DNA of 64,000 bases from NCBI GenBank assembly GCA_014529385.2, contig CM043950.1:67276935-67340934 (forward strand), written 5' to 3'. The first letter of the stretch is position 1, and each line of letters begins with the position of its first letter. Source of the DNA: Adiantum capillus-veneris. Lineage: Eukaryota > Streptophyta > Polypodiopsida > Polypodiales > Pteridaceae. The notes beneath the pieces are model-generated. The model worked only from the letters and a program-made list of their open reading frames with translations, did not search any database and had not been told where the DNA came from. Both the position numbers and the translations under genes were made by a program. Positions 1-9,263 of this stretch are shown piece after piece.

Positions 1-439
1 TTGCCTCTATAACTAGAGGATCAAGATGATCCCCTTGTTCATCACCACTATAGCTTTCATTTGTGTCAATTATGTTGTCATTCATTATGGATTTTTGCGA
101 AAGAAGCTTAGGCCATTGAGCAACACTCCATAATGAGCTTTGGAGAGATGTAGTATCCATTGTAGAAAAAGGGAGGAGCACATCCTTCAAACATTCCTCC
201 ACTAGTATATATACATTTCCTTGCCCTATTTTTGTACCACCACAAGTGGAATCGGGACACACACAACCAATACATAAATTTCATTATCAAGTACCATATG
301 CACTTTCTCCTCAGATTGAAAGTCCATCATGTAAGTTGAAAAGAAACACCTTTTTAAGTTCATATTTATAGGTAGATTCTCTTTGAAAAAAAAGTTTATA
401 AGTTACATTACACATTACACAAGGGTTGTGAATACTATA
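1..439. other. Left-edge stretch without a recognised gene
   Basis: AT-rich sequence with only short open frames (up to about 60 codons) and no recognisable motif. I see nothing functional here. Confidence 0.4.
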
Positions 440-2480
440 ACTCTTTAGACATTTCTATATTAGATCATAGCTTGGACAAGTGGTGGAACTAGTTGTAATG
501 GCCAGTGTCCAAGTGCTATTTTAGGAACTTTCTTGTCAATTTCCAAGTATCTCTTGCTTCTTCCAATGGAAGTAAGGTTGGACAAGGGGGGATCTTGAAA
601 CCAAAAGCTCCTTTCTATATGAGGTAAATATTAGAGAAATGGTGGAACTAGCTCTAATAGCTATTGTTCAAGGTGCTATTGTAGGAACTTGCTTCCCAAT
701 GTCCAAATATCCCTTACTTGTTTCAATGGAAGTAAGGCTAGACAAGTGGTGGAGCTTGAAACCAAAAGTCCCTTTTTCTATATGAGAGTAAAGCTTGGAC
801 AAGTGATGGACCCAGTTTTAATGTCTAGTGTCTAGGGTGGTATTGTAGGAACTTGATTCCCAATGTGCAAGTATCTTTTGCTTCTTTCAATGGAAGTATG
901 GTTGGACAAGTGATGGATCTCAAAACCAAAAGTCCCTTTCTATATGAGAGTAAATCTTGGACAAGTGGTGGACCTAGTTAATGTACAAGGTGAACTATTG
1001 TAGGGCCTTGGTTCTCAATGTCCTAGTACGTAGCCCTTGCTCCTTTAATAGAAGTAAGGTTGGACAAGTGGTGGAGCTTGAAACCAAAACTCCCTTTTAT
1101 ATATGAGAGTAAAGCTTGGACAAGTGGTGTACCTAGTTAATGTCCAAGATGAACTATTTTAGGGCCTTGGTTCTCAATGCCCAAGTAGCTCTTGCTTCTT
1201 TTAATGGAAATAAGGCTAGAAAAGTGGTGGAGCTTAAACTGAGAAGTCCCTTTCATATATGAGAGTAAAGGTTGGACAAGTGGTGGACCTAGTTTTAATG
1301 GCCAGTGTGCAAGGTGGTGGTTCTCAATGCCCAAGTAGCTCTTGCTTCTTTTAATGGAAATAAGGCTAGAAAAGTGGTGGAGCTTTAACTGAGAAGTCCC
1401 TTTCATATATGAGAGTAAAGGTTGGACAAGTGGTGGACCTAGTTTTAATGGCTAGTGTCCAAGGTGGTGGTTCCCAATGTCCAAGTATCTCTTGCTTCTT
1501 TCAAGGAAAGTAAGGCTAGACAAGTGATGGATCTTGAAACCAAAAGTCCCTTTCTAAATGAGAGTAAAGGTTGGGCAAGTGGTGGACCTAGTTATAATGA
1601 CCAATGTCCAAGGTGAAATATTGTAGGGCCTTGCTTCTCAAGTCCAAGTAGACCTTGCTTATTCTAATGGAAACAAAATTGGAGCAGTGGTGGATCTTGA
1701 AACAAAACCCCCCCTGCTCTATTGAAGGGTAGCTTGGACTATTGGTGAACCTAGTTTTAATGGCGAAGGTTCAAGGTGAACTATAAGTAGATACATCCAA
1801 TGGTTGGAGAAGTGGTGAATATTGGACCAACTATAATAGAGTATAGCTTGGACAAGTGGTGGACCTATAAGTTTTAATGGCAAACATAAGACAATTTCAA
1901 GGCCTTACTTCTCAATGTCCAAGTAGCCCCCCCTTGCTTGTTTCAATGGAAGCAAGATTCACCTTGAGCATTGGCCATTAAGACTACGTCCACCACTTCT
2001 CCAAGCTTCCATTGTAGAAAGCAAGGGATGTTGGAATATTGAGAAGAAATTAGTATCTTCCTAAAGTCAAAGAAGTACTTGCTTCAACAAGGACAAGTGG
2101 TTAATCTAGAAACCAAAACCCCCTCCCTATGTAAGAGTCTCGCTTTGACAAGTGGTGGACCTAGCTTTAATGGGAAATGGCAAAGGTGTACTACAAGAAA
2201 GCAACATTGCTATTTAATGTCAAAGTTGAATGAAAACAGGGTTGGAGTAGTGGTGGACCAAGTGGTGGATATTCAAATAGAAGACAAATTGCTATATTAG
2301 ATTATGGCTTGGAATGGTGGTGGACTCAAGATTTGGGGCAAGGTCCAAGGTGAATTATTGCATGATCTAGCCCTTGTTTCTCTTGATAAGCAAGATTTGA
2401 CAATTGGTGAAATTTGAAACAAAAACCGCCAAGCTTACCATGATGAGAATAGCTTTGAGCATAGTTTAGGCACCTTTTTT
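440..2480 (+). repeat. Degenerate tandem array, unit about 150-165 bp
   Basis: Units begin with variants of gagagtaaagcttggacaag. Clear unit starts lie at 784, 946, 1105, 1261, 1411 and 1560 (spacing 162, 159, 156, 150 and 149 bp), with looser units before and after. Each unit holds two copies of the word ttggacaagtggtgg, so it is itself a divergent dimer. One unit, 1960-2008, is inverted relative to the rest. Short open frames in the array (for example 89 codons on the minus strand at 1137-1406) translate the repeat and are not believable genes. Confidence 0.85.
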
Positions 2481-3548
2481 ATCGCATCGATTTAAGTGCT
2501 CGAGAAATTCAAAAAGTGGCGGTGCTTGCCCAACATGAAGTCAAGAACGTGATCTCTTTGCAAGATTTGACAGCTTGGGGTTTACTGGGGTAGGAAGTGG
2601 CAAGTAGTGCAAGTTGGAGGGGAAATTAAAAAATAATTTCTTTGGTGGAGTTTATTGAGGCCATGGAGGGGGCAGCTGACCACGGGCGGACACGTGTCCA
2701 CTTTAAAAGACCCACATGCAATGGGAGCTTTGTGATGAGTATAAGGTACTTATACCTGAGTGTGGCCTCACTCTAGGAAACACAAGGGGATCTTCGAGCT
2801 CCCATGCATGGACTATGGCACATGGCACCCAGTGTTGCGTGTTTGGTGGCACCAATGGAAATTTCGATTGGCCTGGGCAGTGAACATGCGCTTTTGGGTA
2901 ACTGGTGGCTCTTGACAATGGTGCTGCTAGCTGGAGGGCATTCAAGAATTACTGACAGGTCGGTTAGGAGGCCATTCACATGCACTAGGCATTACTTTTT
3001 AAGGAAAAAAGAGAGAGCACCGACAGCACCATCGGTGCCCCTCTTAAGGGTGAGCTCTCGTGCAGATGCTTGGGATTCAAGGAGAGGCCGGGTAAAGCAT
3101 GGCCCCACACACTAAAAAAGGCCAAGAATAGCAGCCAAGAGGTATCTCGCATGTAGGAAAAGCCAAAAATAGGATTTGGATGATAATAGAAGGGGCATAG
3201 CCCACGCCCAAGGGGCAGATTTTTTAAATTTATTTTTTTGGGCAAGGAGGTAGCCGGGTGGAGCTCCCAAGGAAGGAAGGAGGAGAGATCTCTTTGGGGG
3301 AGCCAAAGGAGGTGAAGAAGAGGGGTTTCATCTTGGGCAAGAAGAGGGATTCTTTGGGGGAGAAGATTCTTTGGAGGAGTAAAGTGAGCTCTCATTTTTG
3401 GTGGGGAAGGAGACCGAGGAAGGGTTTTCCAAGGAAGAAAGAGCTCTGGAGGATCAATTTGGAGCCAACAAGGGCTTCAACGACAATGTTTTCTTCTTTT
3501 TCCTGTCGCTCTTAGCGAGGAGAGCCACACAAGAGGTGAAGCCAAAAT
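2481..3548. other. Non-coding stretch, partly purine-rich
   Basis: No recognisable gene. From about 3240 to 3480 the plus strand is strongly purine-rich (gga, gaag and ggag words), which opens short frames on both strands (for example 136 codons on the minus strand at 2985-3395) that resemble nothing I know. It could be the leader or LTR of a decayed element, but I see no primer-binding site. Confidence 0.35.
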
Positions 3549-4258
3549 TGTTAGATTTGTGTTGCTCAAGGCTGCCATGCCGAGCCGGATGTTATCGAGA
3601 TTTCATGGATGTTTGTAGAAGGTGTTTTGGCAATAATTGAAGCAAATCATGTCGGTTGTTGGTGCTGTTTCTTTCCCTTTTCCCCCCCTTCATCTCTTTG
3701 ATATGTTCCAATTGTGTGGTGACAGTGTTCAAGATGTGTGTGCCTCCTCGGGCCTTTGTGTGTGTGAGAGAAAAATAGAGAGTGGTGTGTGTTGTGGCAC
3801 GGTCATAAATGGGCCAGACTGGTGTGGATTTCTCTCAATTGTGTGAGTTTTGAAGGTGAACTCTAGTGGATTGGGGTGTAGTGATTATCATGGGCTTTAT
3901 AGAGGCAGGATGTTTGGGTTTCGGGTGTGTTCCCCTTTCCCCCTATCCACCGTTATGAGGAGAAACCATTTTTGTCGGAATATTATGGTCAGACAACGGC
4001 TAGAAAGTGGTCGAAAAATGGCCGGCGGTCAATTGGCCGATGGCCGGTAGTCAATGGCCAGTGGTGGCTGATTTTAAGGCGGACTTGTCTTCTCAAGGGA
4101 GGCCTCTTCTACACACAAATTGCAGTGTGGTGCACTGTGAAGTTGATGTGAGATGGTGAGAGTGAAGGAAGGTGAGAGCTCCATTAAGGGTATAAGCCCT
4201 TTGTAACGTACTTCTTGTTTGAAGTACTAATGCCATTGAGTGGCTTCTTTCCTGTGAT

Positions 4259-4307
4259 ATACGTGGTTCATGAATCTGGATGTATCCCACATTCGTGAAC
4301 CACGTAT
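4259..4307. repeat. 17-bp stem hairpin next to a CT tract
   Basis: atacgtggttcatgaat at 4259-4275 is the inverted complement of 4291-4307 with a single mismatch, leaving a 15-base loop. The CT tract starts about ten bases later. Confidence 0.8.
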
Positions 4308-4314
4308 ACCATCT

Positions 4315-4315
<1 letters not shown>

Positions 4316-4402
<87 letters not shown>
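4316..4402. repeat. (CT)n microsatellite, about 43 repeats
   Basis: Uninterrupted CT dinucleotide run. The Arg-Glu frame it creates on the minus strand (63 codons, 4268-4459) is an artefact of the repeat. Confidence 0.95.
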
Positions 4403-4408
<6 letters not shown>

Positions 4409-4627
4409 AATCTCTTGTGTGTGAATATTTTGTCTCTCCATTAGGTAAACTACTATCATATCTACTTCGCTATGTCCTATTTCCTAACAAACCGTCTATG
4501 AGCCTTTTTGGTGCTACCATCGTAATCCTTTTTGTATCACACCACTATCCTTTTTTGTACCACAATCCTTTTGTAATGTAATAATAGATTATTTGGATCA
4601 GCCTAGAGTTCATCTTTCATTGTCTAA

Positions 4628-5104
4628 GTGTCTAAGCATGTGTCTTGTGATGCGCTACTTGTGTCTTTTGATGCCTTGTCCATTGAGCTAAGATCCATTT
4701 TCTCTATAAAAAAATCAATATTGCAACTTTTTGACTCTTACCTGCATTATGTTTGCTTAGAGGAACTAAAACCCTTGAGCTACAAACAGGTGGTATGGGT
4801 AATGCCCCTAGGATCGAAAGGGGTTTTGAAGATCATGTCTACTTTACGACACACATGCTTTGCCAACAAAGCAAGAACAACAAAGGAGTTTCTCCTGGTG
4901 ATACAATCATTGGCTATTTTTCTTGGTGTGCAAAGTGATGAGTATTCCGTTCCGGTGTCTCAGGAACTTTGTGTTGGTTTGGGAGCTAATGATGACATAG
5001 GTGGGGATGCACCGGGAAAGGAAGGGATAGCAAGTAGAAGTCTTGACATGGGATTGGGCTTGATAGAGGATATCCATGTTGCAACAGGACGTGAAAACTC
5101 ATGA
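4628..5104 (+). CDS. 158-codon open frame, unrecognised
   Basis: The frame runs from an ATG at 4628 to a stop at 5102-5104. I do not recognise the product. The second half is acidic and glycine-rich (around residues 115-150) and looks like a low-complexity linker. Directly downstream, broken coding sequence continues into proline-rich repeats and then the FCP1-like fragment, so this frame may be an upstream part of the same decayed gene rather than a separate one. No signal peptide or membrane segment is evident. It could also be a chance frame. Confidence 0.25.
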   Translation: MSKHVSCDALLVSFDALSIELRSIFSIKKSILQLFDSYLHYVCLEELKPLSYKQVVWVMPLGSKGVLKIMSTLRHTCFANKARTTKEFLLVIQSLAIFLGVQSDEYSVPVSQELCVGLGANDDIGGDAPGKEGIASRSLDMGLGLIEDIHVATGRENS

Positions 5105-6120
5105 AGAAATCATTTTGACATGAAGAGTGGTAGCATGTCTGATGATGAAGAACATGTTACTACCAACAAAGCATCCACGTATGTGTAGCCAGATACCCCT
5201 CCAGACTTCATCCTTGTCTGTTATGCTCAGCAAGATTCCCCTCTTTGGCAAGATGTGCAGCCAAATCCTCCGGGTAAAGTGCATCAGCCAGAGTTTTCAC
5301 TTGGGCAACATGTGCAGCCACAACCTCCGGGTGAACTGCATCAGCCAAGGTCTTCTCTTGGATGTGCAACCAGAGCCTCCTGGTGAATTTCATTTTCCAA
5401 AATTACAAAAAGATGTAAGTTTTGATGTGACCTAGTGTAAAGATGTTCTAATGCCTTTCCTACTTGTCTTCATGACTAGTCCGCTCCTGAGGGCTATGCC
5501 ACCCTTAACTCGTCTTGCTCAAAAAATCATGGTATTAGACATAAATGGGGTTCTCTTGAGAAGATACCCCCATCCAGATATCCCTCCTAGTAATAACAAA
5601 GTTTTTTCTTATCGAAAAGTGTTCAAGAGAGACGGTGACTGTGGCACCTTTTGCATCATCAGGCCAGATGTGTGAATTTCTTTGTGAATGTGCATAAATC
5701 TTTCACCTATGTATCTAATCAAGCTGCACAAATAGAAAAAATGATTGCTGCATTAAAGGGTTGCTTGAGTGGATGCACCCCAAAATCTAGAAAGATCGAT
5801 TGTCCCAAACTAAGTGCATCAAACTGTCTTTTAGACTTATTGATATAAGAGAGCTGCGAGGTGGTGAAAAAAAACCAATTTTGGTAAAGGGATTACACGA
5901 TCCACTAAAAACGAGACCAGATTGGATGGGGTCATCAAATTTTAAGGTGGATGATACACGGTACAAAAAATATTTTGAGCACTGATACAACCATTATATG
6001 CCGACCAGCATTTCAATTGAATCACAAATTACAAGATCCTTGCTACCTCACGAACACTCTATTGCCGTGACTAAAGGGGTGGAATTGTGTGCAAGATCCT
6101 AAGCAGTATGTCAGGATGCA
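5095..6120 (+). pseudogene. Decayed FCP1/NIF-like (HAD-type) phosphatase gene
   Basis: Conceptual translation across several frames matches the order of an FCP1-homology (NLI-interacting factor) domain. Around 5525-5560 is VLDINGVLL, the Asp-x-Asn form of the catalytic HAD motif I recall from a plant FCP1-like group. Then come RPDV with a frameshift into an EFL-type segment (5655-5700), a KPILVKGL-like segment (about 5875), SNFKVDD with the paired Asp motif (about 5935), and a YN..MPTS-like C-terminal segment after 5985. Upstream, 5190-5400 encodes three to four proline-rich repeats of the form VQPQPPGELHQP. The family acts on phosphoserine or phosphothreonine, often on RNA polymerase II tails. 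In-frame stops and at least three frameshifts make it non-functional. The assignment rests on motif order and not on any search. Confidence 0.6.
5230..5395 (+). repeat. Short tandem repeats encoding VQPxPPGxxHxP
   Basis: Three clear copies of atgtgcagccanancctccgggt-type sequence, spaced about 50-57 bp, sit in the coding direction of the FCP1-like pseudogene. The third copy is in a shifted frame. They encode a proline- and histidine-rich linker. Confidence 0.7.
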
Positions 6121-6260
6121 TATGACTCAAATAAGAAGGACCAAGTTTCCCAATATGTGATAAAATATTGGTCACATAGAAAAGTGACTCGGTTGCAAGA
6201 GATCTAGTTTAGGTTTGGGCCTATGTACATGTGTAAACAGCCAATGGGATTTGATAACCC
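6073..6260 (+). repeat. Copy 1 of a duplicated gene 3' end (uninterrupted)
   Basis: This is the 3' end of the FCP1-like pseudogene and its flank. The same sequence recurs at 6481-6523 and, after the inserted LTR element, at 8875-9030. Shared stretches include ctaaaggggtgga, gatcctaagcagtatgtca, and the segment from cccaatatgtgat to ttttgtattaa. This copy lacks the insertion and so shows the pre-insertion state. Confidence 0.8.
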
Positions 6261-6480
6261 CTTTTTGTATTAATTAGTGGCCTACATATATCAACCTTCT
6301 TGAATCTGTAACTCGATTCGTACTAAAAAGGACTTCTTGGCATTTGTGATTTTGCTGGGAAATTGATACGCGGTACTTCAAGTCATTTGTAGTTGAGCTA
6401 AACGTTTTAAATCTTAGTCAACTATGTTGGAGCCTCCTTCCAAGTTCCACTAGTATAAATCTTTGTTGTATGGTAGATGT
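6261..6480. other. Spacer between the duplicated gene ends
   Basis: Ordinary AT-rich sequence, with no gene or repeat recognised. Confidence 0.4.
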
Positions 6481-6523
6481 CTAAAGGGGTGGAGCTATGT
6501 GCACGATCCTAAGCAGTATGTCA

Positions 6524-7010
6524 TGCTACAAATGCATACATGGAAGACCCTGCAAAATACCAAAGGCAACATATTGCAACCCATAAGACAGATAAGTTTG
6601 CATACTTGGAAAATACCTTGAGCACATCATAGAAGTCGTATGCCAACAAAAATAGATAAAGCGTGTGAGAAAGGAGAAGAGCATGTGCAGATGTGCCTCC
6701 TAGAGCAGAGTGCCACACTGGCATGGCAAGAGATAAGAGAGAGGCGGAGAGAAGAAACACACAAGCACTAAGTACAATCTCCCCCCATGCAAGAGTGAGC
6801 ATTTTCCTCTAACACGTATTTATTTATAGATTTCTTGAATGCCCAAAAATGAGTAAAAATTGGCCGGCCGGTCATAAATGGCCAAAGCTCATAAAAGAGC
6901 ACTTGAAGATAAATTATAATATATAATATCCTTTCAAGATCTTTTCGCATAACCCTTAGCCTATTCCACCTGTTAGCTGCAATAAATAGTAAAATATCAA
7001 TTCCATAACA
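6524..7010 (-). repeat. 3' LTR of the 2.35-kb element
   Basis: 487 bp, homologous to 8395-8874 on the same strand and to 44813-45298 and 56573-57057 inverted. A TATA-like ctataaataaata lies near 6820-6835 on the minus strand, at the position of the TATA box in the related LTRs. Confidence 0.85.
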
Positions 7011-7459
7011 TACCTCTCCGTTGGAAAGCAACTATCCTCACTTGCAAAGATAAGAATTTGCAAACAATACTTTTCAAAGATAGTGATTAGTATTTTAGGT
7101 AGGAACATGTCATAATAAAAGGAATAAAGTATTAAAATAAACAAAATTGTTTATGTCTGCCCTCATCCACACACTACCTATTCTAGTGTCCCAAACCACT
7201 AGAATAAGCAGTATATGTCATACCCTGATGAATCACGATATCATTGGTCACACTCATCATTGAATAATCAATTCTCATCAATCTCAAGAGTCATGTCCAA
7301 TTCCATAAATATTGTCGCGACAGAAAATCATCATATACCCATTCCAAACCCAAATCCAAATATTTGCCAGCATATATCCATTTCAAATCCAAATCCAAAT
7401 ATCTTTCATTTTGTATACTCAGGTAACAAAATCATACTAGTTACAATGGTGGCCAACCA

Positions 7460-7625
7460 CTATTGCCTAAACCGATGAATCTACACCAGACGTGCTGCCT
7501 AAATCAGTGAATCTGCAGTGTAATGTTTAAAAATCAAGAATATTCAATTTATCAATGTGTTGCCTAAATCGGTGGATCTGCACCAAGATGAGTATGTACA
7601 CACTACCTAAATCGGTGAATCTGTG
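7460..7625 (-). repeat. Internal short repeats (TGCAGATTCACCGATTTAGGCA-like)
   Basis: Four degenerate copies of a word of about 22 bp, seen on the plus strand as cctaaatcggtgaatctgca. The homologous part of the 12.2-kb element carries the same array at 55960-56140, so the array is a family feature. A variant (ggtggtgaatctgcacac) recurs at 9345-9360 and 9418-9437. Confidence 0.7.
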
Positions 7626-8381
7626 TCTCCATGACCAATGTACTAGGCTAGGCATAAAAATATAACATTTATCACAGGTGTAAGATCAATTTGGAGCATG
7701 TTTGAGTAAGGGGGGTACTTACAAACTATTGTTTACTATCCCAGAGCACCTTAGCTCACATGAGTAGCTACATAGCTTATTAACAAACCATCTCAATAAA
7801 AATTCCTTTCAATACAATCAGAAGCCATGACCTTAGTAGTGTTTCAGTATTCAACTTCGAACACAATGCAGAGAAACGAAATATGAAAAGAGGAATGACG
7901 TATTTGATGTATATAGCATGAGGGTATACTGTTTTTTTTTTTTGAAAATGTATATACCATTGCAGGTGTGGGGGGATAGGCACAAGTAAGAGAAAGCTAC
8001 AACTGCCAAACTTAACCAAAGTATAGTTAGCAAATTCAAAATGTGTTAATTTTATGTTAAGAATTGGCCGTGAAATAAAGAAGGTGCCATCCTGATTAAG
8101 GTTGGGTAATTAAGCAATGACTTAACATCTAAAGTGGTACAAACGTATATAGAAAAACTAAAAACTATTACACATGGGGAGGGTCTACATCAAAATTAGA
8201 AAGGATCAAAGACACATGCAAACATATCTTCTGAAGGTAGGGGTAAGTTTTAAATCACTAGAATGAAAATATGAATCTTGTTAATACAAAAAAACACTTG
8301 ATAATGAGAGTTATGAAAGTTAGTCATCACACAAAGTAATATTTCTCAACAGTAAGTGCTTATATTGTTATGCAAGGTCGT

Positions 8382-8393
8382 GCTTTGATACAA
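8382..8393 (-). promoter_or_regulatory. Primer-binding site, initiator tRNA-Met type
   Basis: The minus strand reads ttgtatcaaagc, two mismatches from the tggtatcagagc complement of the initiator tRNA-Met 3' end, one base from the inner edge of the 5' LTR. The related element at 44813 has tggtatcaaagc at the same place. Confidence 0.7.
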
Positions 8394-8394
8394 C

Positions 8395-8874
8395 TACTAC
8401 AATTGGATACATGGAAGACCCTCTGCAAAATACCAAAGACAACATACTGCAACCCATAAAACATACTAGTTTGCATACTTGGAAAATACCGTGATTACAT
8501 CAGAGAAGGCATACACCAGCATAAAGAGATAAAGCATGTGAGAAAGGAGAAGAGCACATGTAGATGTGCCTCCTAGAGCAGAGTGCCACATCAACATGGC
8601 AAGAGAGAAGAGAAGGGGGGGAGAGAAGAAACCACACAAGCACTGGGTACAATCTCCCGCCATGCAAGAGTGAGCATTTCCTCTGGCATGTATTTATTTA
8701 TAGAGTTCTTGAATGCCCAGAAACGAGTACAAATTGGTTGGCCGGTCATAAATGGTCAAAGCTAATAAGAGAGTACTTGAATGATAAACTATAAAATATA
8801 ATATCCTTTCGTATAGCCCTTAGCTTATTCCACCTGTCATCTACAATAAATAGTAAAATATCAATTCCATAACA
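8395..8874 (-). repeat. 5' LTR of the 2.35-kb element
   Basis: 480 bp. The terminal dinucleotide next to the primer-binding site has mutated (ta on the plus strand where tg is expected). Homology with 6524-7010 runs the whole length with many substitutions, so the insertion is old. Confidence 0.85.
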
Positions 8875-9039
8875 TTCAATATGCATTGATCTCAAATGAG
8901 AAGGACCAAATTTCCCAATATGTGATCAAATATTGTTCACATAGAAAAGTGACGCGGTTGCAAGAGACCTTTGTTAGGTTTGGGCCTATGTACATGTGTA
9001 AACATCCAATGGGAGTTGATAATCCCTTTTTGTATTAAG

Positions 9040-9263
9040 AGGCGGAAGCACAAAACAGACGTGATGGCCTCTACACCAAGACTATGCACCATGGCCTCAT
9101 CATGGGAGGTACACAATAGGGGCCCCACCTAGTAAGATATGCGGCTAGGATGCATACATATACACAATTAAACATGCCATGGAAAACGATCTCAAGATCC
9201 ACGCCCAAGTGTGGGATGGGGTGGTCAAAACACAAGATAAGAGGAATGGTGAGTGAGTGAGAA
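9040..9263. repeat. Direct repeat, left copy (partner 11298-11518)
   Basis: About 224 bp, clearly homologous to 11298-11518 (gcacaaaacagac, cacgcccaagtgtgggatgg and gaggaatggtgagtgag in both). The repeats bracket about 2 kb. They could be partial LTRs or a segmental duplication. I see no TG/CA ends or primer-binding site. Confidence 0.75.

Larger units (their letters stand above)
3549..4489. repeat. Candidate solo LTR (TGTTAG...CTAACA)
   Basis: The 941-bp segment starts with tgttag and ends with ctaaca, the inverted termini typical of Ty1/copia-type LTRs. It contains a hairpin and a long CT tract near its end. No matching target duplication is visible (aaaat on the left, aaccg on the right) and no primer-binding site follows. 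This is a tentative call from termini alone. Confidence 0.25.
6524..8874 (-). mobile_element. 2.35-kb non-autonomous LTR retrotransposon
   Basis: Read on the minus strand: 5' LTR 8395-8874, primer-binding site 8382-8393, internal region 7011-8381, 3' LTR 6524-7010. The LTRs start with TGTTATGG and match those of the 12.2-kb element at 44813-57057. The internal region has no coding capacity for gag or pol, so mobility would have depended on enzymes made elsewhere. It sits inside a second copy of the FCP1-like gene end, and the uninterrupted copy at 6073-6260 marks the target. Flanks tgtca on the left and ttcaa on the right may be a decayed 5-bp target duplication. About 800 bp next to the 3' LTR (7011-7830) are homologous to 55770-56572. 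Confidence 0.8.

Noticed and set aside
440-2480. CRISPR-like regular repeats
   Set aside because: Units are 150-165 bp and degenerate along their whole length, with no short conserved repeat separated by unique spacers. The genome is eukaryotic.
2985-3395. 136-codon minus-strand ORF
   Set aside because: The reading is pyrimidine-biased (Leu, Pro, Ser) opposite a purine-rich stretch, overlaps other open frames on both strands, and shows no domain.
4268-4459. Arg-Glu and Ser-Leu repeat frames over CT/GA tracts (also near 16206, 17654, 39622, 46384, 54118 and 58406)
   Set aside because: They are purely microsatellite-encoded.
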